From: Lentzea nigeriaca | Lineage (GTDB): Bacteria; Actinomycetota; Actinomycetes; Mycobacteriales; Pseudonocardiaceae | Direction: 5' to 3' | DNA length: 64,000 bases | NCBI RefSeq assembly: GCF_016907955.1 | Contig: NZ_JAFBCX010000003.1 | Span: forward strand, 310,001 to 374,000 | Shown here: piece after piece, positions 8,880 through 17,262 of the stretch | How the letters are laid out: each line of letters begins with the position of its first letter | Numbering within the stretch: the first letter of the stretch is position 1 | Program-made: the position numbers and the translations under genes | Notes under the pieces: model-generated | What the model saw: only the letters and a program-made list of their open reading frames with translations | Database searches by the model: none | Told to the model about the DNA's origin: nothing

Positions 8880-10019
8880 GTGCTGTCCGCTGCTTCAGCC
8901 GCCGTGGTGCGCGCGACCCTTCCCGTCGTCCGCGCGCACGCCGCCGAGATCACCGCCGAGTTCTACCCGTCGATGTTCGCCGCGCATCCCGAGCTGCTGA
9001 ACCTGTTCAACCAGGGCAACCAGGCCAGCGGACGGCAGCGGATCGCGCTGGCCGCCGCGGTCGTCGCGTTCGCCGAGCACCTGCTCGACGGGGTGCCGTT
9101 CGGCCCGATCGCCGACCGCATCGCCCACAAGCACGTCTCGCTCGGCGTTCGCCCCGACCAGTACCCGATCGTCGGCAGGCACCTGATCGGCGCCGTGGCC
9201 ACCGTGCTCGGTGACGCCGTCACGCCCGAGGTCGCGGCGGCGTGGGAGGAGGTCTACTGGCTCTTCGCCGTCCTGCTGGTGGCCGCGGAGGCGCGGCTGT
9301 ACCAGAACGCCGGCGTCTCCCCCGACACGCTCTGGCGCCCGTGGCGCGTGGCCAAGCGCGACGAGGAGGCCGTAGACACGGCGTCCTTCACGCTGGTGCC
9401 GGACGACGGCGGCCCGGTGCCGGCGTTCGAGCCCGGCCAGTACGTGTCCGTCGCCGTCGACCTGCCCGACGGGCACCGGCAGCCGCGCCAGTACTCGCTG
9501 TCGCAGGCTCCCGGCGGCGGTGAGCTGCGCATCACCGTGCGGCGCGTCGCCGACGGCGCGGTGTCGAACTTCCTGCACGACAACGTGCACACCGACGACG
9601 TCGTGCTGGTCGGTCCGCCCGCCGGCGAGGTGACCCTCGACCACACCGGACGGCCGGTGTTGCTGATCAGCGCGGGCATCGGCATCACGCCGATGTTGTC
9701 GATGCTGCACCACATCGCCGCCACGCAGCCCACGCGCACGGTCGTCGCCGCGCACGCCGAGCTCACGCCGGAGCGGCACGCACACCGCGCCGAGTACGAC
9801 CAGCTCGGCGGTTCGCGGCAGCTGACCTGGTACGAGAACGGCGACGGGCTCATCGACGTGGACGCGATCCCACTGCCTCCTGGCGCGATCGCCTACCTGT
9901 GCGGCCCGATCGCGTTCATGCGCGACGTCCGCGCGGGTCTGCTCCGCCGCGGGATGTCCGCTGACGACATCAGGTACGAGGTGTTCGGTCCCGGCACGCT
10001 GGACGACACTTCTTACTAA
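8880..10019 (+). CDS. hmp: Flavohemoprotein (nitric oxide dioxygenase)
   Basis: This 379-residue protein has an N-terminal globin, then FAD and NAD modules. With the GTG at 8880 (after GAGGAGA) the key heme-pocket residues fall at Tyr29, Gln53 and His85, the same numbers as in E. coli Hmp, which supports this start. The reductase part shows RQYSLSQ for FAD, GIGITPMLSML for the nucleotide site and CGPIAFM near the end. The family converts NO to nitrate using O2 and NAD(P)H. It is followed after 16 bases by a SnoaL-like gene. Confidence 0.95.
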   Translation: MLSAASAAVVRATLPVVRAHAAEITAEFYPSMFAAHPELLNLFNQGNQASGRQRIALAAAVVAFAEHLLDGVPFGPIADRIAHKHVSLGVRPDQYPIVGRHLIGAVATVLGDAVTPEVAAAWEEVYWLFAVLLVAAEARLYQNAGVSPDTLWRPWRVAKRDEEAVDTASFTLVPDDGGPVPAFEPGQYVSVAVDLPDGHRQPRQYSLSQAPGGGELRITVRRVADGAVSNFLHDNVHTDDVVLVGPPAGEVTLDHTGRPVLLISAGIGITPMLSMLHHIAATQPTRTVVAAHAELTPERHAHRAEYDQLGGSRQLTWYENGDGLIDVDAIPLPPGAIAYLCGPIAFMRDVRAGLLRRGMSADDIRYEVFGPGTLDDTSY

Positions 10020-10035
10020 CCTGTAAGTTAGCTCC

Positions 10036-10470
10036 ATGACGATCCTGGCTGACGTGGCCGCCACCGACATCGGCGCGGTCGAGGAGTTCTGCGGCAAGTG
10101 GGAGAAGGCCTGGAACGCGCGCGATGCCGACGCCGTGGCGGCACTGTGCGCGGACGACCTGGTCTACGACGAACCGGCGCTGCGCGGCACCGCGCACGGC
10201 CGGGAAGCCATCCGCGAGTTCGTGGCCGAGATGGCGCGCAACTTCCCGGACTTCTCGTTCTCGCCGGTGGGCGTCTACGCCGAGACGACACGTCGTGCGG
10301 TGGTCGTGGCGTGGCAGTTCTCCGGCACGGTCGCCGGCACCGACCGGCGCGTCGAGTTCCACGGCGACGACCGCCTGGAGCTGGGCGAGGACGGCCTGGT
10401 CCACGCCTACCGCTGCCTGTACGACAACAAGTTCGTGGAGCGCCAGGTCCGCGGGACTGCCGGGCGGTGA
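10036..10470 (+). CDS. SnoaL/NTF2-like protein
   Basis: This 144-residue cone-shaped NTF2-fold protein opens with FCGKWEKAWNARDADAV and contains ALCADDLVYDEPALRGTAHG, followed by a strand-rich C-terminal half. Such proteins are polyketide cyclases, isomerases or of unknown function; no catalytic set can be assigned. It lies between the flavohemoprotein and a TetR gene, overlapping the latter by GTGA, so it is probably co-transcribed. Confidence 0.85.
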   Translation: MTILADVAATDIGAVEEFCGKWEKAWNARDADAVAALCADDLVYDEPALRGTAHGREAIREFVAEMARNFPDFSFSPVGVYAETTRRAVVVAWQFSGTVAGTDRRVEFHGDDRLELGEDGLVHAYRCLYDNKFVERQVRGTAGR

Positions 10471-11012
10471 CCGAGGACGCACCCGTCCGCCTGCCCGCCG
10501 CCGCCCGCCGTGCCGGGATCCTCGACGCCGCCGAGCTCGAGTTCGCCCGGCACGGCCTGGCGGGCGGGAGGCTGGACGCCATCGCCGAGCGCGCCGGGAT
10601 CTCGCACCCGCGCGTCGTCCAGATGTTCGGCTCCAAGAAGAAGTTGTTCCTCGAGGTCGTCGACATCGCCTACGGCAAGATCGAGACGGCGTTCGAGCGC
10701 GCGGAACCGACGTTGACCGCGCTGGGCGATGCCTACGTGCGACTGCTGCGACGGGAGAGCACCGTCGGAATGGTGGTGTTGCAGGGTTATGCGGCAGCAG
10801 GCGACGACGACGTCCGACAGGCCGTGCGGCGACGGCACCTGGACCTGATGAAGTCGATCGCCCGGTTGACCGGCGCGGATCCGTTGCAGGTGCGCACGTT
10901 CTTCGCCACCGGCCTGATCCAGACCGTCACCGGCGCGCTCGAACTGCCGGAACGTCGGGTGGACACCGCGTGGAGCGCGTGGCTGCTGCAGCTCGTCGAC
11001 CCGCCGCGATGA
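10467..11012 (+). CDS. TetR family transcriptional regulator
   Basis: This 181-residue regulator has an N-terminal TetR helix-turn-helix (ILDAAELEFARHGLAGG, then IAERAGISHPRVVQMFGSKK) and a helical ligand domain. GTG at 10467 overlaps the previous stop as GTGA and its stop overlaps ATG 11009, so it sits inside an operon with the SnoaL-like and peroxidase genes. It may control its own operon; I saw no operator inside it. Confidence 0.9.
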   Translation: MTEDAPVRLPAAARRAGILDAAELEFARHGLAGGRLDAIAERAGISHPRVVQMFGSKKKLFLEVVDIAYGKIETAFERAEPTLTALGDAYVRLLRRESTVGMVVLQGYAAAGDDDVRQAVRRRHLDLMKSIARLTGADPLQVRTFFATGLIQTVTGALELPERRVDTAWSAWLLQLVDPPR

Positions 11013-11026
11013 ACTACGTTGGGGTC

Positions 11027-11512
11027 ATGGAGATCTTCGACATCCCGGTCAACACTCTCGCGGGCGAACCGGGCGACCTGGGCGCGTTGCGGGGCAAGGT
11101 ACTGCTCGTCGTCAACGTCGCTTCGCGCTGCGGCCTCACCCCGCAGTACGCGGGCCTGGAGCGACTGCAGGAGAAGTACGGCGAGGACGGATTCTCGGTG
11201 ATCGGCTTCCCGTGCAACCAGTTCGCCGGGCAGGAACCGGGGACCTCGGAGGAGATCGCCACGTTCTGCTCGACGACGTACGGGGTGTCGTTCCCCCTGT
11301 ACGAGAAGGTCGAGGTCAACGGCTCCGGACGGCACGCCGTCTACGAGGAGCTGGTGAAGCAGCCCGACGCGGACGGCGTCGCCGGTGACGTGCAGTGGAA
11401 CTTCGAGAAGTTCCTGGTGTCGCGGGACGGGCAGGTGCTGCACCGGTTCCGCCCGCGCACCGAGCCGGAGGACTCGGCGATCACCGACGCCATCGAGGCC
11501 GCTCTCCGTTAG
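11027..11512 (+). CDS. Glutathione peroxidase-like thiol peroxidase
   Basis: This 161-residue GPx-family protein has the peroxidatic cysteine at position 35 in NVASRCGLTPQY, the Gln motif FPCNQFAGQEPG, and the Trp/Asn motif VQWNFEKFLV. Actinomycetes lack glutathione, so such enzymes use thioredoxin or mycothiol systems to reduce hydroperoxides. ATG at 11027 gives the usual family N-terminus; an in-frame ATG at 11009 overlaps the TetR stop (ATGA) and would add six residues. The gene ends at a hairpin. Confidence 0.92.
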   Translation: MEIFDIPVNTLAGEPGDLGALRGKVLLVVNVASRCGLTPQYAGLERLQEKYGEDGFSVIGFPCNQFAGQEPGTSEEIATFCSTTYGVSFPLYEKVEVNGSGRHAVYEELVKQPDADGVAGDVQWNFEKFLVSRDGQVLHRFRPRTEPEDSAITDAIEAALR

Positions 11513-11567
11513 TGCCGCGGCCGGCTTTCGCCCCGCGTTCGGCGTCAAGCCGGCCGCACCGCGGCAC
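11512..11567. terminator. Hairpin terminator between gpx and the CGNR gene
   Basis: A 16-base left arm (11512-11527, GTGCCGCGGCCGGCTT) pairs with 11547-11567 through a 9-bp and a 7-bp helix, leaving a 5-base bulge on the right side and a 19-base loop. It lies between convergent genes. Confidence 0.65.
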
Positions 11568-11593
11568 GAGCAACCGAGCTGGTGCCAGATGGT

Positions 11594-12139
11594 TCACCGG
11601 CGGCGCTCCCGGAACGCGATCATGTTCATCCGGTTGCCGCACCGCACGCTGCAGAACCGCTTGAGCCCGTTGCGGGACAGGTCGAGGAGGAGGCCGGCGC
11701 AGTCGTCGGCCTCGCAGACCCGCAGGCGGTCCATCTCGTTCATCCTGATCACGTCGATGAGCGCGAGCGCCGCCTCGACCCGCAGTCGCTCGGCGAGCGG
11801 CGAGCTGGGCTCGGTGGCGTGCATGTGCCAGTCGAGCGAGTCGTGCCGCACGAGGTACGGGAGCGCTTTGGCGTCGCGCAGCATCTTGTTGACGGCTTCC
11901 GCGGCGTCGTCACGGTCGAGGGTCCACACGTGCCGGAGCAGCGCGCGCGTGCGTTGGACATCGCGCAGTTCCGCCTCGTCGTGGTCGATGCGGCCCGAGA
12001 ACGGATACCGGTCCAGCAGGGCCGCGAGCTGGTCGATCGTGGCCAGTTCGTCCGTGCCGCTGCGGGACGCGGACGGGTCGGTGTTGCACAGGACGACGAC
12101 GAAGACGAGTGCATCCTCCGTGTCAGGGGCAAAACGCAA
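11594..12139 (-). CDS. CGNR zinc-finger (ABATE) domain regulator
   Basis: This 181-residue protein has an N-terminal stress-induced ABATE-like domain and a C-terminal CGNR zinc finger: RLRVCEADDCAGLLLD, then KRFCSVRCGNRMNMIAFR, with four metal-binding cysteines. It is a likely DNA-binding regulator. It is divergent from the EamA exporter, so it may act on the palindrome at 12178-12189. Confidence 0.9.
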   Translation of the reverse strand: MRFAPDTEDALVFVVVLCNTDPSASRSGTDELATIDQLAALLDRYPFSGRIDHDEAELRDVQRTRALLRHVWTLDRDDAAEAVNKMLRDAKALPYLVRHDSLDWHMHATEPSSPLAERLRVEAALALIDVIRMNEMDRLRVCEADDCAGLLLDLSRNGLKRFCSVRCGNRMNMIAFRERRR

Positions 12140-12140
12140 A

Positions 12141-12169
12141 TTGACTCCTTACCGACACCGGCCTAGCGT
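12141..12169 (+). promoter_or_regulatory. Sigma70-type promoter of the EamA gene
   Basis: A -35 box TTGACT (12141-12146), a 17-base spacer and a -10 box TAGCGT (12164-12169) point toward the EamA gene. Transcription would start near 12176. This is one of the clearest consensus promoters in the window. Confidence 0.6.
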
Positions 12170-12177
12170 CAGGGGCG

Positions 12178-12189
12178 TAACCCAGGTTA
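12178..12189. promoter_or_regulatory. Palindromic operator candidate TAACC-CA-GGTTA
   Basis: This perfect inverted repeat (5-bp arms, 2-base centre) lies exactly at the expected transcription start of the EamA gene, where a bound repressor would block initiation. The neighbouring divergent CGNR regulator is the obvious candidate to bind. Confidence 0.5.
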
Positions 12190-12223
12190 GACCATGACAG
12201 AGGGCCGGACGGGGAGGCAGGAC

Positions 12224-13168
12224 ATGGGGATTCCGTCGAAGTCCACGGGCCTGATCGCGGCAGCGGTCTCGTTCATCTCGTTCGGCACGTCCGGGGCGTT
12301 CGTCAAACCGCTCCTGGAGGCGGGCTGGTCGCCGACCGCCGCCGTGACGGCCCGCGCGCTCACGGCCGGGCTCGTGCTCCTGCCGTTCGTCGTGGCCTCG
12401 CTGCGCGGCCGGTGGGACCTGCTGCTGAGAGCCAGATGGCCCGTGCTCGGCATGGGGCTGGTCGGCGTGGCGGTCACCCAGGTCCTCTACTTCGCCGCCA
12501 TCCAGCGCATCCCGGTGGCGACCGCGCTGCTCATCGAGTTCCTGGCGCCGATCATCCTGGTCGGGTTCACCTGGGCGGTCAGCAGGCGCACGCCCGCGCC
12601 CGTCGTCCTGCTCGGCTCCGTGCTCGCGGTCGGTGGTCTGGTGCTCGTGATCGGCCCCGGCGCGATCCACGCCGTGGACCCGATCGGCTTGGCGGCGGCG
12701 TTCGGTGCCGCCCTCGGGTGCGCCGGCTACTTCGTGATCGCGGCGCGGCCCAACGAGGGGTTGCCGCCCGTCGCGCTCGCCGGGACGGGACTGCTGCTCG
12801 CCGCACCCGTTCTCGCGCTCATCGGGGCGACCGGGTTGCTGCCGTTCACCGCGACGTTCGGCGACGTGCCGCTGCTGGGCACCACCACGGCCTGGTGGGT
12901 GCCGCTGCTCGTCGTCGCGGTCGTCGGCACGGCGCTCGCCTACGCGTCCGGCATCACGGCCTCCGGAATCCTCGGGTCGCGGCTCGCGTCCTTCATCGCC
13001 CTGCTGGAGGTCGTCTCCGCGTCTCTGTTCGCCTGGCTCCTGCTGGGTGAGGAGCTCTCCGCGCCGCAGCTGGCCGGCGGACTGCTGATCCTCGGCGGCA
13101 TCGCCTCGGTGCGCGCCGAGCGGCCGAAGGTGGAACCAGCGCCGATCCCCGGCCTGGTACAGCACTGA
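12224..13168 (+). CDS. EamA/DMT family exporter
   Basis: This 314-residue membrane protein has about ten hydrophobic helices in two EamA repeats, with the typical start AAAVSFISFGTSGAFVKPLL and the ALLIEFLAPIILV motif. The drug/metabolite transporter family exports amino acids or other small metabolites; the substrate is unknown. ATG at 12224 is chosen because GGGGAGG lies just upstream; ATG 12194 would add ten polar residues. It is convergent with the response regulator, with only 4 bases between them. Confidence 0.88.
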   Translation: MGIPSKSTGLIAAAVSFISFGTSGAFVKPLLEAGWSPTAAVTARALTAGLVLLPFVVASLRGRWDLLLRARWPVLGMGLVGVAVTQVLYFAAIQRIPVATALLIEFLAPIILVGFTWAVSRRTPAPVVLLGSVLAVGGLVLVIGPGAIHAVDPIGLAAAFGAALGCAGYFVIAARPNEGLPPVALAGTGLLLAAPVLALIGATGLLPFTATFGDVPLLGTTTAWWVPLLVVAVVGTALAYASGITASGILGSRLASFIALLEVVSASLFAWLLLGEELSAPQLAGGLLILGGIASVRAERPKVEPAPIPGLVQH

Positions 13169-13172
13169 CGGC

Positions 13173-13823
13173 TCAGGCCACCAGGCCGTGCCGGAAGGCG
13201 TAGACGACGGCCTGCACGCGGTCACGCAGGTCGAGCTTGGTCAGAATGCGCGAGACGTACGTCTTGACGGTCTCGTGGCTGATCACCAGTGCCGCGGCGA
13301 TCTCGCCGTTCGACAGGCCTTCCGCGATGAGACGCAGCACCTCGAGTTCCCGCGCGGTCAGCGGAACGTCGTCCGGTGCACCTCCGGCGGGCCTGATCCG
13401 CTCGGCGTACCTGCCTACGAGCTGCCTGGTCACCTCCGGCGCGAGCAATGCCGCGCCCGAGGCGACCGTGCGGATCCCGTGCAACAGCTGGGCGGGCGGG
13501 GCGTCCTTGAGCAGGAACCCGCTGGCTCCCGCGCGCAACGCCTCGTACACGTACTCGTCGAGGTTGAACGTCGTCACGACGAGCACCTTCGCGGGATGCG
13601 CGACACCGGTTCCCGCGAGCAGGCGGGTCGCCTCGATGCCGTCGAGCACCGGCATGCGGACGTCCATCACCACCACGTCCGGGCTCAGCTGCCCGGCGAG
13701 ATCGACCGCGGCCCGCCCGTCAGCGCACTCGCCGACCACCTCGAGGTCTGGCTGGGCGTCGATGATCGTCGCGAAGCCGGTGCGGATCAACGCCTGGTCG
13801 TCGCAGACCAGCACCCGGATCAT
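13173..13823 (-). CDS. NarL/LuxR family response regulator
   Basis: This 216-residue response regulator has a receiver domain with phospho-acceptor Asp in VVMDVRMPVLDG, and a C-terminal LuxR-type helix-turn-helix (LTARELEVLRLIAEGLSNGE, then ISHETVKTYVSRIL). Its ATG overlaps the kinase stop as ATGA, so it is translationally coupled to the sensor kinase and forms a two-component system with it. Confidence 0.95.
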   Translation of the reverse strand: MIRVLVCDDQALIRTGFATIIDAQPDLEVVGECADGRAAVDLAGQLSPDVVVMDVRMPVLDGIEATRLLAGTGVAHPAKVLVVTTFNLDEYVYEALRAGASGFLLKDAPPAQLLHGIRTVASGAALLAPEVTRQLVGRYAERIRPAGGAPDDVPLTARELEVLRLIAEGLSNGEIAAALVISHETVKTYVSRILTKLDLRDRVQAVVYAFRHGLVA

Positions 13824-14941
13824 GAGCGAGCCTCCACCGGAATGCGGGCGCGCACGACGAAGCCGTCGTCGAGCCTGCGCGCGCTGAACTCGCCGCCGAG
13901 CGCCCCGACCCGGTCGCGCAGACCGGCGAGACCCCGTCCGCCGCCGCCAGGTGACGCGCTGGACGAAGCCGCGCCGTCGGTTCCGACTTCCACCACGATC
14001 TCGCTTCCGCCGTAGCGCACGTGCACCCTGGTGCGACTGCCGTGCGCGTGTTTGAGGGCGTTCGTCAACGCCTCCTGCACCACCCGGTACGCCACCACCT
14101 TCGCGCTGCCCGCCGTAGGCGCGCCCTCCTGCGTGAACTCCACCGGCTGCCCGGCCCGCCTGGTCTGCTCGACGAGCTCACCGACGGACTGCGTGTGCGG
14201 ATCGCCGTCGTGGTCAGGGTTCAGCAGGTCCAGGAGGTGCCGCAGGTCGGCGATGGACCTGCGGCCGGTGTCGGTGATCGCGGTCAACGCCTGGTCGAGC
14301 CGCTCGGGAGCGGCGGTCAGGTACCGCGCCGCCTCGGCCTGCACGACCATCGCCGTCACGTGGTGGGTCACGACATCATGCAGTTCACGGGCGATGCGCG
14401 TGCGTTCGGCCAGACGGGTCGCCTCGGCCACGTGGCGACGCCGCTCCTCCTCCGCGACCCTGGACACCCGCAGCCACGCCCCGATCGCCCACGCGGCGGC
14501 CAGCGCCAGGTAGAACGTCACGAACCCCGCCACGCCCTCGCCCGAGCCCTGCCGGTCGAGCCCAATGGCCAGCGGCACGTACGCCGCGGACCCCAGCACG
14601 GCGGTGGTGCGCCGGTAGTGGTCCAGATGCAGTCCCGTGCTGAGCAACGCGATGGGCAGCGCGGTACCCGCGACAGCGTGGTAACCGAGGAGCTGATCGG
14701 CCGCGAACCCGGCGGACACCAGCGCGAGACAGACGATCGGCCACCGCCTCCGCACGATCAGCGGCAGGCATTCCAGCGCGATGACGGCGGCGGCGAGCGC
14801 GTCCAGCGGCCGGCTCGGCAGGTCGCCCAGCTGCGTTCCCCGGTTGTGCAGCGCCGGTATCAGCGAGGCCAGCGCGAGTGCCACCGCGATCGGAGCGTCC
14901 CGGACCGTGACGTCCGAGCGGCGCCACAGTTGCCTGATCAC
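13820..14941 (-). CDS. HisKA_3 sensor histidine kinase
   Basis: This 373-residue kinase has about four to five N-terminal membrane helices, a dimerisation/phospho-acceptor motif ARELHDVVTHHVTAMVVQ with the first His as phosphorylation site, and an HATPase domain (VVQEALTNALKHAHG, GRGLAGLRDRVGALGG). GTG at 14941 overlaps the stop of the upstream CPBP protease gene as GTGA. With the short membrane sensor, it probably senses cell-envelope change or a membrane-soluble signal. Confidence 0.95.
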   Translation of the reverse strand: MIRQLWRRSDVTVRDAPIAVALALASLIPALHNRGTQLGDLPSRPLDALAAAVIALECLPLIVRRRWPIVCLALVSAGFAADQLLGYHAVAGTALPIALLSTGLHLDHYRRTTAVLGSAAYVPLAIGLDRQGSGEGVAGFVTFYLALAAAWAIGAWLRVSRVAEEERRRHVAEATRLAERTRIARELHDVVTHHVTAMVVQAEAARYLTAAPERLDQALTAITDTGRRSIADLRHLLDLLNPDHDGDPHTQSVGELVEQTRRAGQPVEFTQEGAPTAGSAKVVAYRVVQEALTNALKHAHGSRTRVHVRYGGSEIVVEVGTDGAASSSASPGGGGRGLAGLRDRVGALGGEFSARRLDDGFVVRARIPVEARS

Positions 14942-15753
14942 CCGGCGAGCGTAGCCGCGGGAACCCGGCGCACGATGTTGCCCCGCTTCCACGCCAGCCG
15001 CAGGAACACCGCCGTCACCACCACTCCTCCCAGCACCGAGTAGGCGCTCGCCTCCGGGCCGAACTCCCCACCGCTGAGCAGCAACGGGCCGGACGTCACG
15101 CCGTCCAGCAGGCCCTGCGGTGCTTCCGTTCCCGACACGCTCGTGCCGAAGATGGCGCCCTGGGCGAAGTTCCAGCCGAAGTGCACGCCGATGGGCACCC
15201 ACAGAGTGCGCGTGGCGGCGTAGGCGGCGGCCAGCATGAAACCACCCGCGATGGCGATCGCGGTCGCCGTCCACAACGTGGCGTGCGGGTTGAACAGGTG
15301 TGCCGCACCGAACAGCACCCCGCTGAGCACAAGGGAAGTCCAGGTGCCGAAGCGTTGCTCGACGATGCGGAACAGGATGCCGCGGAAGATCAGCTCCTCC
15401 ACCACGACGGCCGCGGCCGTGAAGCCGATCATCGCGACCGGACCCGCCACCGAACCCAGGCCGCGCACCTCGTAACCGCCCAGCAGAGCGATGTTCAGGA
15501 TGACCGCGCCGAACATGCCGAACCCGATGAGCAGTCCTCGTCCGAACGCGGGGCCCGCTCCCTTGGTGGCCACCTCGATCGGCGCCCGGCGTTCGGTCCG
15601 CCGCACCACCCGCGCGTACACGAACAGCGAAAGCGCCGCGGTCGCCAGACCGAACACCAGGGTGAGGGGCACGTTCCACCGCACCGCGCCGACGAGTGCA
15701 CTGCCGCCGAACGCGACCAGCCCGACCGCTACGAGCTGCACCAACAGTCGCAT
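14938..15753 (-). CDS. CPBP (CAAX/Abi) family intramembrane metalloprotease
   Basis: This 271-residue multi-spanning protein has the CPBP catalytic motifs EELIFRG (Glu-Glu-x3-Arg), HLFNPH and GVHFGWNF. The ATG at 15753 follows GAAGGA at good distance; a TTG two codons earlier is a weaker choice. The family cleaves within membranes and includes bacteriocin-immunity proteins. It is the first gene of a tightly coupled operon with the sensor kinase and response regulator, which suggests it shapes the signal. Confidence 0.9.
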   Translation of the reverse strand: MRLLVQLVAVGLVAFGGSALVGAVRWNVPLTLVFGLATAALSLFVYARVVRRTERRAPIEVATKGAGPAFGRGLLIGFGMFGAVILNIALLGGYEVRGLGSVAGPVAMIGFTAAAVVVEELIFRGILFRIVEQRFGTWTSLVLSGVLFGAAHLFNPHATLWTATAIAIAGGFMLAAAYAATRTLWVPIGVHFGWNFAQGAIFGTSVSGTEAPQGLLDGVTSGPLLLSGGEFGPEASAYSVLGGVVVTAVFLRLAWKRGNIVRRVPAATLAG

Positions 15754-15875
15754 GACCAATTCCTTCGTGAGACGTCCGCGGCCATCGCGCCGCCGGTACC
15801 GCGAACGCTAGGGATTCGGCCGTGCGGAATCGTCACCGCGCAGTGGACATCTCGGTGTAGCTCGCTCGGGGGACA

Positions 15876-16166
15876 TCACCCTTCCAGATACGCGTCGTGC
15901 TCCGCGTAGTGGATGACGGCGGCGCACTTGTCGTCGGAGGTCGCCGTCCGCCCCGGCCGCCATTCGTGCCACGCCTCGAGCACGTCGTAGACCAGGTCGA
16001 CCTCCAGGAGGTAGGTCATCCCGGCTGCCAGCGCCGCGTGCATCTCGGGGCTGTCCTCCACGACCGCGACCGCCGCGGACGCACTGGTCCACGGCGGCGC
16101 GGCGTAGATGGTCGAGTCGTCGTCCAGCTCGTTGAGGCGGTCGGGCAGGTCCCGCAGTGAGGCCAT
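15876..16166 (-). CDS. Hypothetical 96-residue protein
   Basis: This small acidic protein starts MASLRDLPDRLNELDDD and contains ATIYAAPPW-like and VYDVLEAWHEWRPGR segments. Its codon use fits a real gene. I do not recognise a domain. It is soluble, has no signal peptide, and lies between the LLM oxidoreductase and the CPBP operon on the same strand, with about 120 non-coding bases on the downstream side. Confidence 0.6.
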   Translation of the reverse strand: MASLRDLPDRLNELDDDSTIYAAPPWTSASAAVAVVEDSPEMHAALAAGMTYLLEVDLVYDVLEAWHEWRPGRTATSDDKCAAVIHYAEHDAYLEG

Positions 16167-16185
16167 CGCTCGACGTTAGCGCAGC

Positions 16186-17208
16186 TCAGCGCCAGCCGAG
16201 AGCCGGCGCCACGTGCACGAGGATGTTCTCGACGACGTGTGCGCAGTACTCGACGCCGAGCTGGTTCGGCACGGTGAGCAGCAGCGTGTCGGCCTCGGCG
16301 ATCGCCTCGTCCCCGGCGAGCTGCTCGATCAGCACGTCGGGCTCGGCGGCGTAGGAACGTCCGAAGATCGCCCTGTTCGGCCCGTCGATGTAGCCGATCT
16401 GGTCGCGGCTCTCGCCGTCGTCGCCGAAGTACGCGTGGTCGAGGTCGGTGGTGAGCGCGAAGATGCTGCGCGACACCGAGACGCGCGGCTCCTGCTGCCG
16501 GCCGGCCTCGGTCCAGGCCTTGCGGAACGCCCGGATCTGGTCGGCCTGCTGCACGTGGAACGGCGCGCCGCCCTCGTCGAACTTCAGGGTCGAGCTCATC
16601 AGGTTCATGCCCTGCTCGGCCGCCCACACGGCGGTGCCGTTGGACCCGGCGCCCCACCAGATCCGCTCGCGCAGGCCTGGCGAGTGCGGTTCGAGCCGCA
16701 GCAGGCCGGGCGGGTTCGGGAACATCGGCCGCGGGTTGGGCTGCGCGAAACCCTCGCCCTCCAGCACCTTCAGGAACACCTCGGCGTGCCGGCGGGCCAT
16801 GTCGGCCTCGGTCTCGCCCTCGGCGGGCTGGTAGCCGAAGTGCCGCCACCCGTCGACGACCTGCTCGGGTGATCCCCGGGAGATGCCGAGCTGCAGCCTG
16901 CCGCCTGCGATGAGGTCGGCGGCACCGGCGTCCTCCGCCATGTACAGCGGGTTCTCGTACCGCATGTCGATCACGCCGGTGCCGATCTCGATGCGCTCGG
17001 TCTTGGCGCCGATCGCCGCGAGCAACGGGAACGGCGACCCGAGCTGCCGCGCGAAGTGGTGCACCCGGAAGTAGGCGCCGTCGGCGCCCAGCTCCTCCAC
17101 GGCCACCGCGAGGTCGATCGACTGCAGCAACGTGTCCGACGCGGACCTCGTCTGCGAGTGCGGGCTGTCCGACCAGTGGCCGAACGACAGGAACCCGATC
17201 TTCTTCAT
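16186..17208 (-). CDS. LLM-class flavin-dependent oxidoreductase
   Basis: This 340-residue luciferase-like protein has GFLSFGHWSD at the start, VHHFARQLGSPFPLLAAIG, IEIGTGVIDMRYENPLYMAE and GGRLQLGISRGSPEQV, the set typical of FMN-dependent bacterial-luciferase-family monooxygenases. The substrate is unknown. A perfect palindrome at 17234-17247 lies just upstream of the ATG and is the likely control site. Confidence 0.9.
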   Translation of the reverse strand: MKKIGFLSFGHWSDSPHSQTRSASDTLLQSIDLAVAVEELGADGAYFRVHHFARQLGSPFPLLAAIGAKTERIEIGTGVIDMRYENPLYMAEDAGAADLIAGGRLQLGISRGSPEQVVDGWRHFGYQPAEGETEADMARRHAEVFLKVLEGEGFAQPNPRPMFPNPPGLLRLEPHSPGLRERIWWGAGSNGTAVWAAEQGMNLMSSTLKFDEGGAPFHVQQADQIRAFRKAWTEAGRQQEPRVSVSRSIFALTTDLDHAYFGDDGESRDQIGYIDGPNRAIFGRSYAAEPDVLIEQLAGDEAIAEADTLLLTVPNQLGVEYCAHVVENILVHVAPALGWR

Positions 17209-17233
17209 ATCGCGCGCCCACTTCCGTCGCTTA

Positions 17234-17247
17234 GTTGACCTGTCAAC
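17234..17247. promoter_or_regulatory. Perfect palindrome GTTGACCTGTCAAC
   Basis: This 14-bp palindrome (6-bp arms, CT centre) lies 26-39 bases upstream of the LLM oxidoreductase ATG, the usual position for a repressor operator. The TTGAC..GTCAA form is common for MarR, TetR and GntR regulators. The regulator is not obvious; the PucR-type gene next door is one candidate. Confidence 0.5.
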
Positions 17248-17262
17248 CTTACCTGAACGGAA

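Noticed and set aside
10124-11008. N-terminal extension of the glutathione peroxidase frame
   Set aside because: It is out of frame with the real SnoaL and TetR genes that occupy the same DNA.
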